Assembly: GCF_002305895.1 (NCBI RefSeq)
Contig: NZ_CP022203.1
Coordinates: forward strand, 4,070,501 to 4,134,500
Length of the DNA: 64,000 nt
Source of the DNA: Corallococcus macrosporus DSM 14697
GTDB taxonomy: Bacteria; Myxococcota; Myxococcia; Myxococcales; Myxococcaceae
Direction of reading: 5' to 3'
The notes beneath the pieces were generated by a model. It saw only the letters and a program-made list of their open reading frames with translations. It was not told the origin of the DNA and ran no database searches. Of this stretch, positions 42,865 through 52,316 are shown in pieces (positions within the stretch are counted from its first letter, which is position 1; each line of letters starts with the position of its first letter). The position numbers were made by a program, and so were the translations under genes.

Positions 42865-43599
42865 TCACGAGCGCTGCTTGTTGGCCCGGAACTCGCTGGC
42901 CCACTGCTCGACGATGGACGCCACCTGCTCGCGCTCGGAGCGCTGGGCGGTCGGAATCACCGAGGACTGCGCCGGCGGCGCCAACTGCAGCGTCGGCTGG
43001 TTGTCTCCATTGCTGGAGGGCACCACCGCGCTCCCGCCCTTCTTGCGGACCCAGACGCGAGGCCCCTCGCTGGCACGGGGGGCCTCCGGAACGACAGTGG
43101 GCTCCGCCGCCTCCGGGGACTCCCGGCGCTTCCGGCCCAGGATGACGTCCGGGATGCTGTTCGGCGCCGCGTCTTCCGTCCAGGCGTGGTGCAGGCGCCC
43201 GGACGCCACCATGAGGCGGCGCTTCTGGTAGTGGGCCGCGCAGTAGCCCAGGCTGCGCACCGGCCGCTTGCAGCCAATGACGGCGCAGGCCCGGGCTTCG
43301 GCGTCGCCGTCCGTTTCGGCGGTGTCGTCGGACGCCGCGTCCAGGGTGGCCAGCGACGAGGCCAGCGCGTCCAGGGCCGCGTTCGGAAGCTCGCGCCGGG
43401 ACGGCTGCCGCAGGGCGCGGGAGGACAGGCTCTCCGCGATGCGCAGGAGCGAGTCGGTCAGGGGCGAGAGCTGCCCGGCGAGCTCCTCGGCCAGCACGGC
43501 GCGGAACGCTTGTTCCAGCGGCGGCAGGGACGAGGAGACGCGGGAGCTTCGCGTGGACGAAAGAGAGGACGTGGAACGAAGGCTACGAGGTCTTGGCAT
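42865..43599 (-). CDS. Hypothetical protein with CxxxxC...CxxHY zinc-like motif
   Basis: 244 residues. Ser/Arg-rich N-terminus, a helical part (LEQAFRAVLAEELAGQLSPL), then ACAVIGCKRPVRSLGYCAAH with YQKRR: a Cys-x4-Cys...Cys-xx-His pattern like the small zinc motif beside HNH-type or DNA-binding domains. The C-terminal half is Pro/Ala/Arg-rich and probably disordered. No known family; a nucleic-acid-binding role is a guess. Confidence 0.6.
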   Translation of the reverse strand: MPRPRSLRSTSSLSSTRSSRVSSSLPPLEQAFRAVLAEELAGQLSPLTDSLLRIAESLSSRALRQPSRRELPNAALDALASSLATLDAASDDTAETDGDAEARACAVIGCKRPVRSLGYCAAHYQKRRLMVASGRLHHAWTEDAAPNSIPDVILGRKRRESPEAAEPTVVPEAPRASEGPRVWVRKKGGSAVVPSSNGDNQPTLQLAPPAQSSVIPTAQRSEREQVASIVEQWASEFRANKQRS

Positions 43600-43931
43600 G
43601 TCGATGAGTGCCTGTGGTCGCTGCCGGTTGCTTCAGGGGACCGTGGAGCGGACGGCTGTTGCGTTAGCACACCTGTGGCCGACCGCACAGGACAGCCTGT
43701 CAAAGGGCTCGTGAGTGGATGTTTCGCGGCGATGACCCAAGCGGTGCGTCCCCATGTCAACACGGCCCACGTTCATTCAATCCCGAGCCCGGCACACCTC
43801 TCCCAGGTATGTCGGAGACCTACCTGTCGGGTGGTTGGCATGACTTCCTGGGAGAACGCTTCTTCCTCGGCTGAAACAGGCTACTCCGGCAGAATGCACG
43901 CGTCGTGCAACTTCACTGAGAGGATTTGCCC
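43600..43931. other. Gene-free divergent intergenic region
   Basis: 332 bases between the zinc-motif gene (-) and a lipoprotein gene (+). It should contain both promoters, but no clear promoter pair, repeat or RNA was seen. Confidence 0.4.
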
Positions 43932-44261
43932 GTGCGTAACATCTCGGCAGTCGCGGTGTCCGTGGTCGCTGGTTTCCTGGTGGCGTGTGGCGAGGGCGTG
44001 GAGCTGAACGAAGAAGGTACAACCCCCACCACGCCGGAAGCCGCGCAGGAGGCCGTTACCGCGCCCTCCGAGGTCTCCGCCCAGGCGTGCACGACGCTGT
44101 ACCGTCCCCGCCTCACCACCTACTGGACGTCCTTCCCCATTGAAGTCGACGGGCAGGTGGGCAGCTGCACGACGGCTGACGATTGTTCCGTGACGTGCAT
44201 CGGTGAGACGTCCCAGTACGCCCTCAACTCCCGCTTCTTCTACTGCACGTACTGCCCCTGA
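43932..44261 (+). CDS. Small lipoprotein with paired cysteines
   Basis: 109 residues from GTG 43932, with AGAGGA about eight bases upstream. Lipobox ends LVAC (about residue 19). Thr/Glu/Ala linker, then a 60-residue domain with six Cys (ACTTLY, SCTTADDCSVTC, FYCTYCP), probably three disulfides. Function unknown; it converges with the regulator gene. Confidence 0.7.
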   Translation: MRNISAVAVSVVAGFLVACGEGVELNEEGTTPTTPEAAQEAVTAPSEVSAQACTTLYRPRLTTYWTSFPIEVDGQVGSCTTADDCSVTCIGETSQYALNSRFFYCTYCP

Positions 44262-44272
44262 GCCGTGAGGAT

Positions 44273-46441
44273 TCAGCGCTCCACGCCGGAGCTTCCCGGC
44301 GTGGGCGTGGCTTCCGTCTGGCGGCACCGCGCCTCGGCCTCGCGCGCGCTCGCGGCCTCGCGGGCGCGGCCCGCCGCTTCGAGCAGGGCCGCCGCGCGCG
44401 CGTAGTGTCCGGCCGCCTGGCCCTTGGGCAGCAGCCGCTCGTCCGAGTGCGCGGCGGCGAGCAGGAAGGGGAGGGCGCGCTCCTCCTGGCCCGCCTCCAT
44501 CCAGTGGTGAGCCAGGACGATGGCGGGGGCGCCATCCCGTTCGAAGGTACGCGCGAGCCGGCCGTGAAGGAAGCACGCGGCGGAGTCGGACACGCTGGCG
44601 TGGACGGCTTCGAAGACGAGGTCGTGGGTGAAGCGCTCGGCCACCAGGAGCTGCGCGGCCTCCAGCTCGGTCAGGGCCTCGTGCAGCTCCGCCGCGCTGA
44701 CCTGGAGCGCCTCGGGCGCCAGCGCGGCCCGGAAGTGGAGGTCCGCTCGCGCCGCGAGCTGCGCGGTGAGCCGGGCCAGGGGGGACAAGCGCTCCAACCG
44801 GCGCTGGATGAGCGGCCCCACGCGGCCGGGTGGCGGGAGCCTGCGCGGCCAGTCCTTCTGGAGCGCGTCCGTCTCGATGAGGTGCTTCAGCGTCTCCACG
44901 ATGTAGAGCGGGTTGCCCCCGGTGTAGCGCGTCAGCGCCTCTGCATGGGGCTCCGCGCCCGGCAGCTCCAGCCCCGCAAGCAGCTCCCGCACGGCATCGA
45001 GCGCGAGCGGCCCCAGCTCGATGACCCGCGCGAGCCCCGTGTCCACGAGCTTGCGCACGTTGGCCTCGGAGTAGGGGGGCAGCTCGCCCTTCCGGTAGCA
45101 GTCGATGAAGAGGGGAGGCCGCGCCGCCGCCGCGTGCTTCTGCTCCATCATCCGCGTCAGCGAGTACATGAACAGCTTCGCGCTGGCCTGGTCCCAGTAC
45201 TGGACGTCGTCGACGACGATGACCTCGTCGCCTTCGTGCAACAGGCGCATGGCCTCCGCGTGGGCTTCGTAGAAGCGCAGCGCGTCCGCTTCGGACGTCA
45301 ACGGCGGCAGGGCGGCGGCGTTGCCCAGCTCCGGCAGGATGCGCGACAGCTCGGTGCGGACCCAGTCGGGCATGGAGAGGCCGGGCCGCCGGGCGAGGTA
45401 GGCTCGCAGCGCGCGCGTCTGGGAGGCATACGGCACCTCCTGGTCGCCCGGACGCGCCTCCAACCGGAACCACGTCCCCACGGACGCGGCGAACTCCTCG
45501 GCGAGCCGCGTCTTCCCGCTCCCCGCGTCTCCCGTGATGAAGAGGAGCTGTCCCGCCTCCAGCCCTTCCTGGAGCTGGCGCAGGGCATGTCGCCGGCCCG
45601 CGAGGACAGGGGGACGCAGCACGCTCATGGGGAGGGCTGGCCGGGGCGAAGAGGGCGCCGCCATCCACTGCGCGTCCTTTTCGATGCCCCGCACCAGGGC
45701 CAGGGTCTCCGGCATGGGGGAGACGCCCAGGTCGTGTGACAGCGTGGTGCGCAGCCGTTCGAAGGCGGCCAGCGCGGCCCCCCGGTCTCCCAGGAGGTAG
45801 TGCAGCCGGATGAGGTGCCGGCCGGCCTGCTCGGACTCGGGCTCGTGCTGGACCCAGGCCTGGGCCAGGGCCAGCGCGGTGGTCCAATCCCGGGTGTCCA
45901 TGCGGCGCTGGACCTCGGCCTCCCGAGCGCTGCGCACCCAGCCCTCCACGGCGGCGCGCGCGCCATCCAGCCACCGTGAGAGCTCGTCGCAGTCGTCGAA
46001 GTGTACCCCTGGCAACAGCCCGACGCCGGTGCCCTGTCGCAGCGCCTGCAGGACGTCGGGTGGCAGGGGCCTGCCCGCGGCGCCCTTCAGCCTCGCCAGG
46101 TCCAGCGTGACGTGCGGCGACAGCCCGAGCCGCTGGGCGTCCCCGTCCACCAGGTCCGTGCCCCCGCAGCCCAGCCGGAGCCGACGCAGCAACTGACGCA
46201 TGTTGTTGCGCACGGTGGCGGGTGGCGAGTCGGGCCACAGGAGCAGGGACACGGCGGCCTTCGACGAGGGGCCCTCCACGCCCAGGTACGCGAGGAGCGT
46301 GGCGGCCCGGCGGTCCATCCTCACGCGCTGCCCGTCCGGCCCTTCCAGGTGGGCGTAGCCCAACACTCGGGCATGCCAGCCCGCTTGTCTCTCCGCCGCC
46401 ACGCCGTCACGCGACTCCACGTCCGTCCTGGTCGACCCCAT
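44273..46441 (-). CDS. BTAD-containing transcriptional regulator with ATPase domain
   Basis: 722 residues. N-terminal winged-helix-like part (about 25-115: MDRRAATLLAYLGVEGPSSK, LLLWPD, RNNMRQLLRRLR), then a bacterial transcriptional activator domain (about 120-270), then an AAA/NB-ARC-like ATPase with Walker A GDAGSGKT, Walker B VIVVDDVQYWD and a C-terminal TPR-like region. Build and order follow AfsR/SARP-type or LuxR-LAL-like regulators that drive secondary metabolism or stress genes. Target genes are unknown; none of the neighbours is an obvious partner. Confidence 0.8.
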   Translation of the reverse strand: MGSTRTDVESRDGVAAERQAGWHARVLGYAHLEGPDGQRVRMDRRAATLLAYLGVEGPSSKAAVSLLLWPDSPPATVRNNMRQLLRRLRLGCGGTDLVDGDAQRLGLSPHVTLDLARLKGAAGRPLPPDVLQALRQGTGVGLLPGVHFDDCDELSRWLDGARAAVEGWVRSAREAEVQRRMDTRDWTTALALAQAWVQHEPESEQAGRHLIRLHYLLGDRGAALAAFERLRTTLSHDLGVSPMPETLALVRGIEKDAQWMAAPSSPRPALPMSVLRPPVLAGRRHALRQLQEGLEAGQLLFITGDAGSGKTRLAEEFAASVGTWFRLEARPGDQEVPYASQTRALRAYLARRPGLSMPDWVRTELSRILPELGNAAALPPLTSEADALRFYEAHAEAMRLLHEGDEVIVVDDVQYWDQASAKLFMYSLTRMMEQKHAAAARPPLFIDCYRKGELPPYSEANVRKLVDTGLARVIELGPLALDAVRELLAGLELPGAEPHAEALTRYTGGNPLYIVETLKHLIETDALQKDWPRRLPPPGRVGPLIQRRLERLSPLARLTAQLAARADLHFRAALAPEALQVSAAELHEALTELEAAQLLVAERFTHDLVFEAVHASVSDSAACFLHGRLARTFERDGAPAIVLAHHWMEAGQEERALPFLLAAAHSDERLLPKGQAAGHYARAAALLEAAGRAREAASAREAEARCRQTEATPTPGSSGVER

Positions 46442-46602
46442 ATCGGAGATACGGAATGGGGCTCGAAACCGGGCTTTGAATTAATGGTTATTTTTGAATT
46501 GCAGGTTTGGAGGGCGGTGCGTCTCCGGGCTTGGAACGGGGGAGGACGGTCGGTACAAGGCCCCCCTGGGCCATCGGGCATGCCGTCCGGGCCCCGGCTC
46601 TC

Positions 46603-47871
46603 ATGATCGCGAACCTCCACAACGCCGACATCCCCCAGCCCGTGCTGGACGTCATCGCGCGGCTGCGCGAGCTGGGCCACGCCGTCTACCTGGTGGGGGG
46701 CTGCGTCCGGGACATGGTGCGTCAGGTCCACCCCAAGGACTTCGACGTCGCCACCAGCGCGCTGCCGCAGGAGGTCCAGGGCGCCTTCCGCAAGGTCATC
46801 CCCACGGGCATCCAGCACGGCACCGTCACCGTCCTCCAGAAGGGCACGCACGTGGAGGTGACGACGTTCCGCTCGGAGGGGGACTACCTCGACGGCCGCC
46901 GGCCCAGCTCGGTGGCCTTCGAGCGCGACATCGTCAAGGACCTGTCCCGGCGCGACTTCACCATCAACGCGATGGCCTACAACCCGCTGGACCGGGAGCT
47001 GGTGGATCCCTTCGGCGGACAGGCCGACCTCCAGGCGCAGCTCATCCGCTGCGTGGGCTCCGCGCAGGAGCGCTTCTCCGAGGATGGCCTTCGCCCCCTG
47101 CGCGCCGTGCGCTTCGCCGCGGTGCTCGGCTTCTCGCTCGACACCGCCACCCGGGACGCCATCCCCGCCACGCTCGCCGTCTTCCGCAAGGTCGCGCTGG
47201 AGCGCGTGCGCGAGGAGCTGGTGAAGCTGCTCCTGTCGCCCCGGGCCGAGAGCGGGCTGCACCTGCTCGCGGACTCCGGGCTGCTGGACGTGTTCCTCCC
47301 GGAGCTGGCGTGCGCGGAGGCGCGGGCCGCCGAGACGGCCCGGGCCGCGGTGCAGGCCGCGCCCCTGGAGGTGGAGGTCCGGCTCGCGGTGCTGCTCGCC
47401 GACCTGGTGGACCGCCCCCGGGCGCGCGACATCGGGCTGCGGCTGAAGTTCCCCAAAAAGGTGGCGGACCTGGTGGCGTTGCTCGTCGAGCACGCGAAGG
47501 CGGAGTCCCTGGTCGAAGCCCCCGACGCCGCGCTCCGGCGCCTCCTGGCCCGGCTGGGGCTGGCGCAGGTGGCGCCGTGGGCCGCCGTGGTCCGGGCCCG
47601 GGTGCGGGTGCGCCAGCCGGACGCGCTCCCGGCGGTGGAGGCGCTCATCGCCCGCGTGGAGGCGCTGGCCGCCGCGAAGCCGCCCTTGTCGGCGAAGGAC
47701 CTGGCGCTGACGGGCGGGGACATCATGGCCACCCTGGGCGTGGGGCCATCCCCCGTCGTGGGCGAGGCCACCCGCTTCCTGGTGGAGTCGGTGTTGGATG
47801 ACCCCTCGCTGAACACGGCCGAGACCCTCCAGCAGCGCCTGAAGGCGTGGCATGCCCAGGCCGCTCGCTGA
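46603..47871 (+). CDS. CCA-adding enzyme / poly(A) polymerase family nucleotidyltransferase
   Basis: 422 residues from ATG 46603. Class II nucleotidyltransferase head: LVGGCVRDM and DFDVATSA (the DxD metal site), RRDFTINAMAYNP, DPFGGQADL, and FSEDGLRPLRAVRFAAVLGF, then a helical neck and tail. It adds CCA to tRNA 3' ends or A tails to RNA. The two encoded tRNAs here lack CCA, so such an enzyme is needed, but choosing cca over pcnB needs comparison. It lies about 100 bases before mnmA. Confidence 0.88.
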   Translation: MIANLHNADIPQPVLDVIARLRELGHAVYLVGGCVRDMVRQVHPKDFDVATSALPQEVQGAFRKVIPTGIQHGTVTVLQKGTHVEVTTFRSEGDYLDGRRPSSVAFERDIVKDLSRRDFTINAMAYNPLDRELVDPFGGQADLQAQLIRCVGSAQERFSEDGLRPLRAVRFAAVLGFSLDTATRDAIPATLAVFRKVALERVREELVKLLLSPRAESGLHLLADSGLLDVFLPELACAEARAAETARAAVQAAPLEVEVRLAVLLADLVDRPRARDIGLRLKFPKKVADLVALLVEHAKAESLVEAPDAALRRLLARLGLAQVAPWAAVVRARVRVRQPDALPAVEALIARVEALAAAKPPLSAKDLALTGGDIMATLGVGPSPVVGEATRFLVESVLDDPSLNTAETLQQRLKAWHAQAAR

Positions 47872-47967
47872 GGCAGCGGCCGGCACCGGGCGGCGGTGTC
47901 GGGAAAGGGCGCCCTGGGCGTCCTCCCCGCGTGCGCCCGGACGCGCGGGCGTGTAGGAAGGAGCACC

Positions 47968-49014
47968 ATGCGAGTCGTCGTTGCGATGAGCGGCGGGGTG
48001 GATTCCTCGGCCGCGGCCGCCCTGCTCAAGGAGCAGGGTCACGAGGTCATCGGTATCACCCTGCGCGTCTGGTCCTATGAGGGCAAGGCGACGTGCGGGA
48101 GCTGCTGCAGCCCGGACGACATCGACGACGCGCGAGCCGTGGCCCAGACGCTGGGGATTCCCTTCTACGTGGCCAACGCGGAGGAGATCTTCCAGGACCG
48201 CGTCATCAACCCCTTCGTCCAGTCCTACCTGGGCGGACGCACGCCCATCCCCTGCGTGGCCTGCAACCGGGACGTGAAGTTCAACTTCCTCCTCAAGCGC
48301 GCCCGCGCGCTCGGCGCCCGGCTGGCCACCGGCCACTACGCCCGCGTGGAGGAGGTGGACGGCCGCTACGTCCTGCGCCGCGCCGTCGACGTCGCCAAGG
48401 ACCAGAGCTACTTCCTCTTCACGCTGGGCCAGGACGAGCTGCGCGACATCGTCTTCCCCGTGGGCGGCATGACGAAGGCGGAGGTCCGCGCCGTCGCGGA
48501 GCGGCATGGCCTGGTCACCAGCCAGAAGCCGGAGAGCATGGAGATCTGCTTCGTGCCGGACGGCGACTACGCGGGCTTCGTGGAGAAGGTCGCCGGGCCG
48601 CAGCCGGCCGGAGAAATCGTGGACACCGAGGGCAAGGTGCTCGGCACCCACCAGGGCATCCACCGCTACACCGTGGGGCAGCGCAAGGGCCTCAACCTGG
48701 GGGGCGGCGAGGTCCGCTACGTCCACCGGCTGGAGCCGGAGACGCAGCGCGTGGTGGTGGGCCCCGCCGAGGGCACCGGCCGCGACAACTTCGGCCTGCT
48801 CCAGCCGCACTGGGTGGACGGGCCGCCCCCGGCCAGCCAGCCGGTGGAGGTCCGCATCCGGCACCGCCACGCGGGCGCGCGGGGGCGGGTGCATGTCTCG
48901 CCGCACGGGCTCGTCTCGGTGAAGCTGGATGCGCCCGCGCGCGCCGTCACCCCGGGGCAGGCCGCGGTGGTCTACGATCAGGATCGCGTGCTCGGCGGCG
49001 GCTGGATTGTCTGA
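47968..49014 (+). CDS. mnmA: tRNA-specific 2-thiouridylase
   Basis: 348 residues from ATG 47968 with GGAAGGAG upstream. It inserts sulfur at C2 of wobble U34 in tRNA-Lys, -Glu and -Gln. PP-loop SGGVDSS (8-14), catalytic Cys96 in TPIPCVACN and the second cysteine Cys194 in [11 protein letters not shown] are both present, as is [10 protein letters not shown]. Length and motif order are typical. Next to a tRNA nucleotidyltransferase gene, so both neighbours act on tRNA. Confidence 0.95.
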
Positions 49015-49044
49015 CCGCCGCATCATCTTCGGAGGGGACGACAC

Positions 49045-49824
49045 ATGGTTCAGCGCCTCGTGGGATGTCTGCTGGCGGCCGTCACCGTCCTTGGGGCCGC
49101 GGGCTGCAAGGAGCGCTCGGACAAACCCATCGCGGGGCTGCTCGCCGCTGGCGCGCCGGTGCTGCGCGCGGAGGGCAAGGCGTGGCGGCCCATCGCCGTG
49201 GGCTCGCAGCTCCTGGGCCATGACGAGCTGAGGGCCACCGGCCCGGCCGTGCTGGAGTTCTTCGGCGGAGGCCTGCGCTTCCTGGAGAAGGGCGACACGC
49301 TGGAGGTGGGCGACGCGGACGAGGCGAAGCTCCACGGCGTCAACCTGCCGTCCCGTCACATCGTGGAGGGCGAGCTCCAGGAGGCGCCCCGGCCGCTGCG
49401 CATCATCGCCGCGCGCTACACCCAGGTGATGGTGACGCCCGCGAGCGCCCAGCAGGACGATTCGTACAGCTCCAACGGCTACTTCGCCGCCTTCTTCACG
49501 CCCAACGGGCTTTCATCCAAGGCCACCGACGACACGCCGCGCGAAGGACCTCGCAAGCCGCTGCCACCGCCGCCACACCGCCCCCGCGTGCCCCACATCC
49601 ACGCGGGCAACCTGGGCGAGGGCGGCTGGGTGGCCACCGTGGAGGACGGCTTCGTCGTGGCGGAGACGGATGACCTGGCCACCGCCGTGCTGCTGGAGGG
49701 GGGCGAGGTGCCCCTGGGTCGCACCACGCGGCTGGTGGTCCCCGACGGCGCGGAGGTCGTCCTTCGCACGCAGCAGGGGCAGGAGGTGGAGGTCGAAGGG
49801 CCCGCGGACGTCCGGCTGCGCTGA
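49045..49824 (+). CDS. FecR-like lipoprotein of unknown function
   Basis: 259 residues. ATG 49045 has GGAGGGG upstream. Lipobox ends AAGC (about residue 21). The region 35-125 (LLGHDELRATGPAVLEFFGG) looks like the beta-rich FecR/DUF4115-type fold. A Pro-rich linker follows (PLPPPPHRPRVPHIHAG), then a second beta-rich domain. No catalytic motif. Envelope role inferred only from the anchor. Confidence 0.65.
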   Translation: MVQRLVGCLLAAVTVLGAAGCKERSDKPIAGLLAAGAPVLRAEGKAWRPIAVGSQLLGHDELRATGPAVLEFFGGGLRFLEKGDTLEVGDADEAKLHGVNLPSRHIVEGELQEAPRPLRIIAARYTQVMVTPASAQQDDSYSSNGYFAAFFTPNGLSSKATDDTPREGPRKPLPPPPHRPRVPHIHAGNLGEGGWVATVEDGFVVAETDDLATAVLLEGGEVPLGRTTRLVVPDGAEVVLRTQQGQEVEVEGPADVRLR

Positions 49825-49898
49825 GTGGGCGGGGAGGGCGGTTTGTCCTGCGGGGGCTGGCTTCGGTAGAGTCCTCGGTCGCCCAGCGGGAGGTGTGC

Positions 49899-50225
49899 AT
49901 GACACGCAGTGAGCTCATCGAGCGCATCGTGGAGCGTGCCCCGCATGTTCCACGGCGTGAGGTGGAGGCCATCGTCCACGCCGTCTTCGAGCAGATGGCC
50001 CAGGCCCTGGTGGCCGGACGGAGAATCGAGCTGCGGGGGTTCGGCGTCTTCGTCGTCCGCACGCGCCGGGCGCGCACGGGCCGCAACCCCAAGACGGGGC
50101 AGCGCGTGTCGGTGCCAGCGCGGCGCACCTTGTCCTTCGCCGCCGGCAAGGAGCTGCGCGAGCGGCTCAACGCCCCACCCGCCACGGCGGCGGGGCCCGC
50201 GTTCATCGTGCCCGCCACGGGTTGA
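49899..50225 (+). CDS. HU/IHF-family DNA-binding protein
   Basis: 108 residues. ATG 49899 has GGGAGG five bases upstream. Full HU/IHF fold: MTRSELIERIVERAPHVP, IVHAVFEQMAQAL, then the arm GRRIELRGFGVFVVRTRRAR and GRNPKTGQRVSVPARR, with an extra ~12-residue tail. GRNPKTG is the conserved arm tip that bends DNA. HU, IHF-alpha and IHF-beta cannot be separated by eye, so no symbol is given. Confidence 0.9.
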   Translation: MTRSELIERIVERAPHVPRREVEAIVHAVFEQMAQALVAGRRIELRGFGVFVVRTRRARTGRNPKTGQRVSVPARRTLSFAAGKELRERLNAPPATAAGPAFIVPATG

Positions 50226-50359
50226 CGCGGCGTCGTGGAGGCGTTCCGCGAATTTGACCGGCTCGGGGGTGGGGCGTACTTTGCCCTCCCTGCCGTCGCT
50301 ACAGGCCGCAACACGGATTTCGTGTGGCCGTCGCGTCCGCGCCCGAGGACTTTCAAGCC

Positions 50360-51220
50360 ATGCGTGATGCTCACCGGATGAAGGAGAAGTTCGACGTCTC
50401 TCTGGACAACCGGCAGATCGTCAGCCTGCTCATCGCCGGCATCGTGGTGATGGGGGCTGTCTTCGTGCTGGGCGTCGTCGTCGGCAAGAAGCTCGCGGGC
50501 AACGCGGACGCCGTGGCCGCGCCGGACCTGCTCTCCGCGTTGGACGCCAACGCGCAGGCGCTGCAGAACGTGCAGCAGGAGCCGCCGCTCACCTTCCCGG
50601 ACGAGCTGACCCGCAAGGCCGCGCCCGAGCCGGTGGCCCCGCCGAAGCCGAAGCCGGCCGCCGTCGCCAAGGCCCCGGCGGAGAAGCCCGCCGCCGCGAA
50701 GCCGTCCGAGCCGAAGCCCGTCACCGCGCAGCGCCCGGTGCTCGCGCCCACGCCGGACCCGGACACGGGGGAGCTGCCCCCGGAGGAGCCCAAGGCCGAG
50801 CCGGAGCGCGTCGTGGTCGCCGAGGCCCCCACGCAGGCCGTCCCGGTGTCGGGCAAGGTCGAGGCGTCCGCCGTCCCCACGCGCAGCACCACCACGGAGG
50901 GGGGCGGCCTGAAGGAGGCCATCGCCCGCGCCACCCAGCAGCCGTCGCGGCCGGCCTCGCCGCCCGCGCAGGCCGTGAAGGGCGGGGCCTTCACGCTCCA
51001 GCTCTCGGCGTTCCAGGACAGGCAGGAGGCGGACCGCTTCGCCGCCCGGTTGCGTGACCGGGGCTATGCCCCCTATATCCTGACGGCCGAAGTGCCCGGG
51101 AAGGGCACCTGGTACCGTGTCCGCATGGGGAGCTTCGCCTCGCGGGATGCCGCCACCCGGTATCTGTCAGACTTCAAGCGTGAGACTTCGCTCGACGCAT
51201 TCGTGGCCGGCACGAACTAG
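50360..51220 (+). CDS. SPOR-domain membrane protein
   Basis: 286 residues from ATG 50360. Short cytoplasmic part, one membrane helix (about 19-42: IVSLLIAGIVVMGAVFVLGV), a long Pro/Ala/Lys/Glu linker, and a C-terminal SPOR domain (about 210-280: FTLQLSAFQDRQEADRFAAR, GTWYRVRMGSFASRDAA). SPOR domains bind peptidoglycan stripped of stem peptides, often at division sites, so a role in cell-wall remodelling or division is likely. Confidence 0.88.
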   Translation: MRDAHRMKEKFDVSLDNRQIVSLLIAGIVVMGAVFVLGVVVGKKLAGNADAVAAPDLLSALDANAQALQNVQQEPPLTFPDELTRKAAPEPVAPPKPKPAAVAKAPAEKPAAAKPSEPKPVTAQRPVLAPTPDPDTGELPPEEPKAEPERVVVAEAPTQAVPVSGKVEASAVPTRSTTTEGGGLKEAIARATQQPSRPASPPAQAVKGGAFTLQLSAFQDRQEADRFAARLRDRGYAPYILTAEVPGKGTWYRVRMGSFASRDAATRYLSDFKRETSLDAFVAGTN

Positions 51221-51247
51221 AGCGGGACGAGGAAGACGGGAAGCGCC

Positions 51248-51610
51248 ATGACGACGACGAGGCGGGTGGAGAAGCCCTGGGGCTATGAACTCATCTGGGC
51301 TCACACCGAGCGCTACGTGGGCAAGCTGCTGCACGTGAAGCAGGGCCACAAGCTCAGCCTGCAGTTCCACAACCGCAAGGATGAGACCATCCACGTCCAG
51401 AGCGGCAAGCTGCTCTTCGTCGTCGACGAGGGCCAGGGGCTCATCGAGAAGGAGATGAACCCCGGTGAGAGCTACCACATCAAGCCGCTCACCAAGCACC
51501 GCATGGTGGCGCTGACCGACTGCGACATCCTGGAGGTCAGCACCCCGGAGCTGGACGACGTGGTGCGCCTCGAGGACGCCTACGGGCGCACCGGCACCAG
51601 CAACCCGTAG
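51248..51610 (+). CDS. Single-domain cupin, mannose-6-phosphate isomerase-like
   Basis: 120 residues. Cupin motif 1 LQFHNRKDETIHVQSGKLLF and motif 2 PLTKHRMVALTD, with the VEKPWGYELIWAHTERY opening typical of type II phosphomannose isomerase/GDP-mannose pyrophosphorylase cupin halves. It may isomerise or bind a sugar phosphate. It starts 27 bases after the SPOR gene and is upstream of nucleotide-sugar enzymes, which suits sugar metabolism. Confidence 0.8.
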   Translation: MTTTRRVEKPWGYELIWAHTERYVGKLLHVKQGHKLSLQFHNRKDETIHVQSGKLLFVVDEGQGLIEKEMNPGESYHIKPLTKHRMVALTDCDILEVSTPELDDVVRLEDAYGRTGTSNP

Positions 51611-51631
51611 CCGTCATCCCCCGCGGCCCGC

Positions 51632-52222
51632 CTACTCGCGGGCCGTGTTGTCCGGGTTGCGAGTCCACTTGTCCACCGTGCCGTCCCTGTCCAGGTCCTC
51701 GCCGATGCGGTCCACCTGGCCATTCTCCCAGTACTCCCAGTAGTCGATGCGGCCGGTGCCGCGCGTGTCGCGCTCCTTGCGCACCAGCTTGCCGGCTTCG
51801 TAGTAGGTGAAGCTGTCCGCGCGGCCGTCGCCGTTGGTGTCCCGCTCGCGGCGCGTGTTGACGCCCTTCTCGTAGAAGTAGGTGGCGTCCACGCGCCCGT
51901 CGAAGTCCAGGTCCAGGGACTCACGCGCCTTGTCGCCGGTGGCGTCGAAGTAGCGCGTCAGGTCCACGCGGCCGTCCCAGTTCAGGTCCAGCTCCTGGCG
52001 CACCTTCCGCCCGTCCACCGTGTAGGTCCACACGTCCGGGCGGCCGTCGCCGTTGGCGTCCTGCCGCGTGACTTCCTCGTTGGCGCCCTGCTCGGGGCGG
52101 ATGGCCTCCCCGGGCGGGCGGCCGCGCGCGCCGTCCTGCTCCGCCGCCTGGTTGCTGGCGCAGCCGGCCAGGGCACCCGAGGCCATCAAGCCCAGGAAAA
52201 TCAACTGCTTGTAGCGTGGCAT
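51632..52222 (-). CDS. Lipoprotein with DxNxDGxxD repeats
   Basis: 196 residues from ATG 52222, with GGGAG upstream. Lipobox ends LAGC (about residue 21). After a short acidic linker come six copies of a ~23-residue unit of the form [66 protein letters not shown]. The Asp spacing matches EF-hand-like/thrombospondin-type-3 calcium loops, so calcium binding is likely. It converges with the cupin gene. Confidence 0.78.
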   Translation of the reverse strand: MPRYKQLIFLGLMASGALAGCASNQAAEQDGARGRPPGEAIRPEQGANEEVTRQDANGDGRPDVWTYTVDGRKVRQELDLNWDGRVDLTRYFDATGDKARESLDLDFDGRVDATYFYEKGVNTRRERDTNGDGRADSFTYYEAGKLVRKERDTRGTGRIDYWEYWENGQVDRIGEDLDRDGTVDKWTRNPDNTARE

Positions 52223-52290
52223 GGCGTACTCCCAGCGTCCGGGGGCCGTCTGGCGACGGGATTCGCACGAGATGCTTTCGCGCGACACGT

Positions 52291-52316
52291 CATTCCATAT
52301 ATTTTCACATATCGCC
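52291..52316 (+). promoter_or_regulatory. AT-rich inverted-repeat candidate operator before the RHH gene
   Basis: The sequence CATTCCATATATTTTCACAT then ATCGCC stands out in a GC-rich genome and contains inverted ATAT elements a helical turn apart. Such short A/T inverted repeats suit ribbon-helix-helix proteins. Binding is inferred. Confidence 0.35.
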
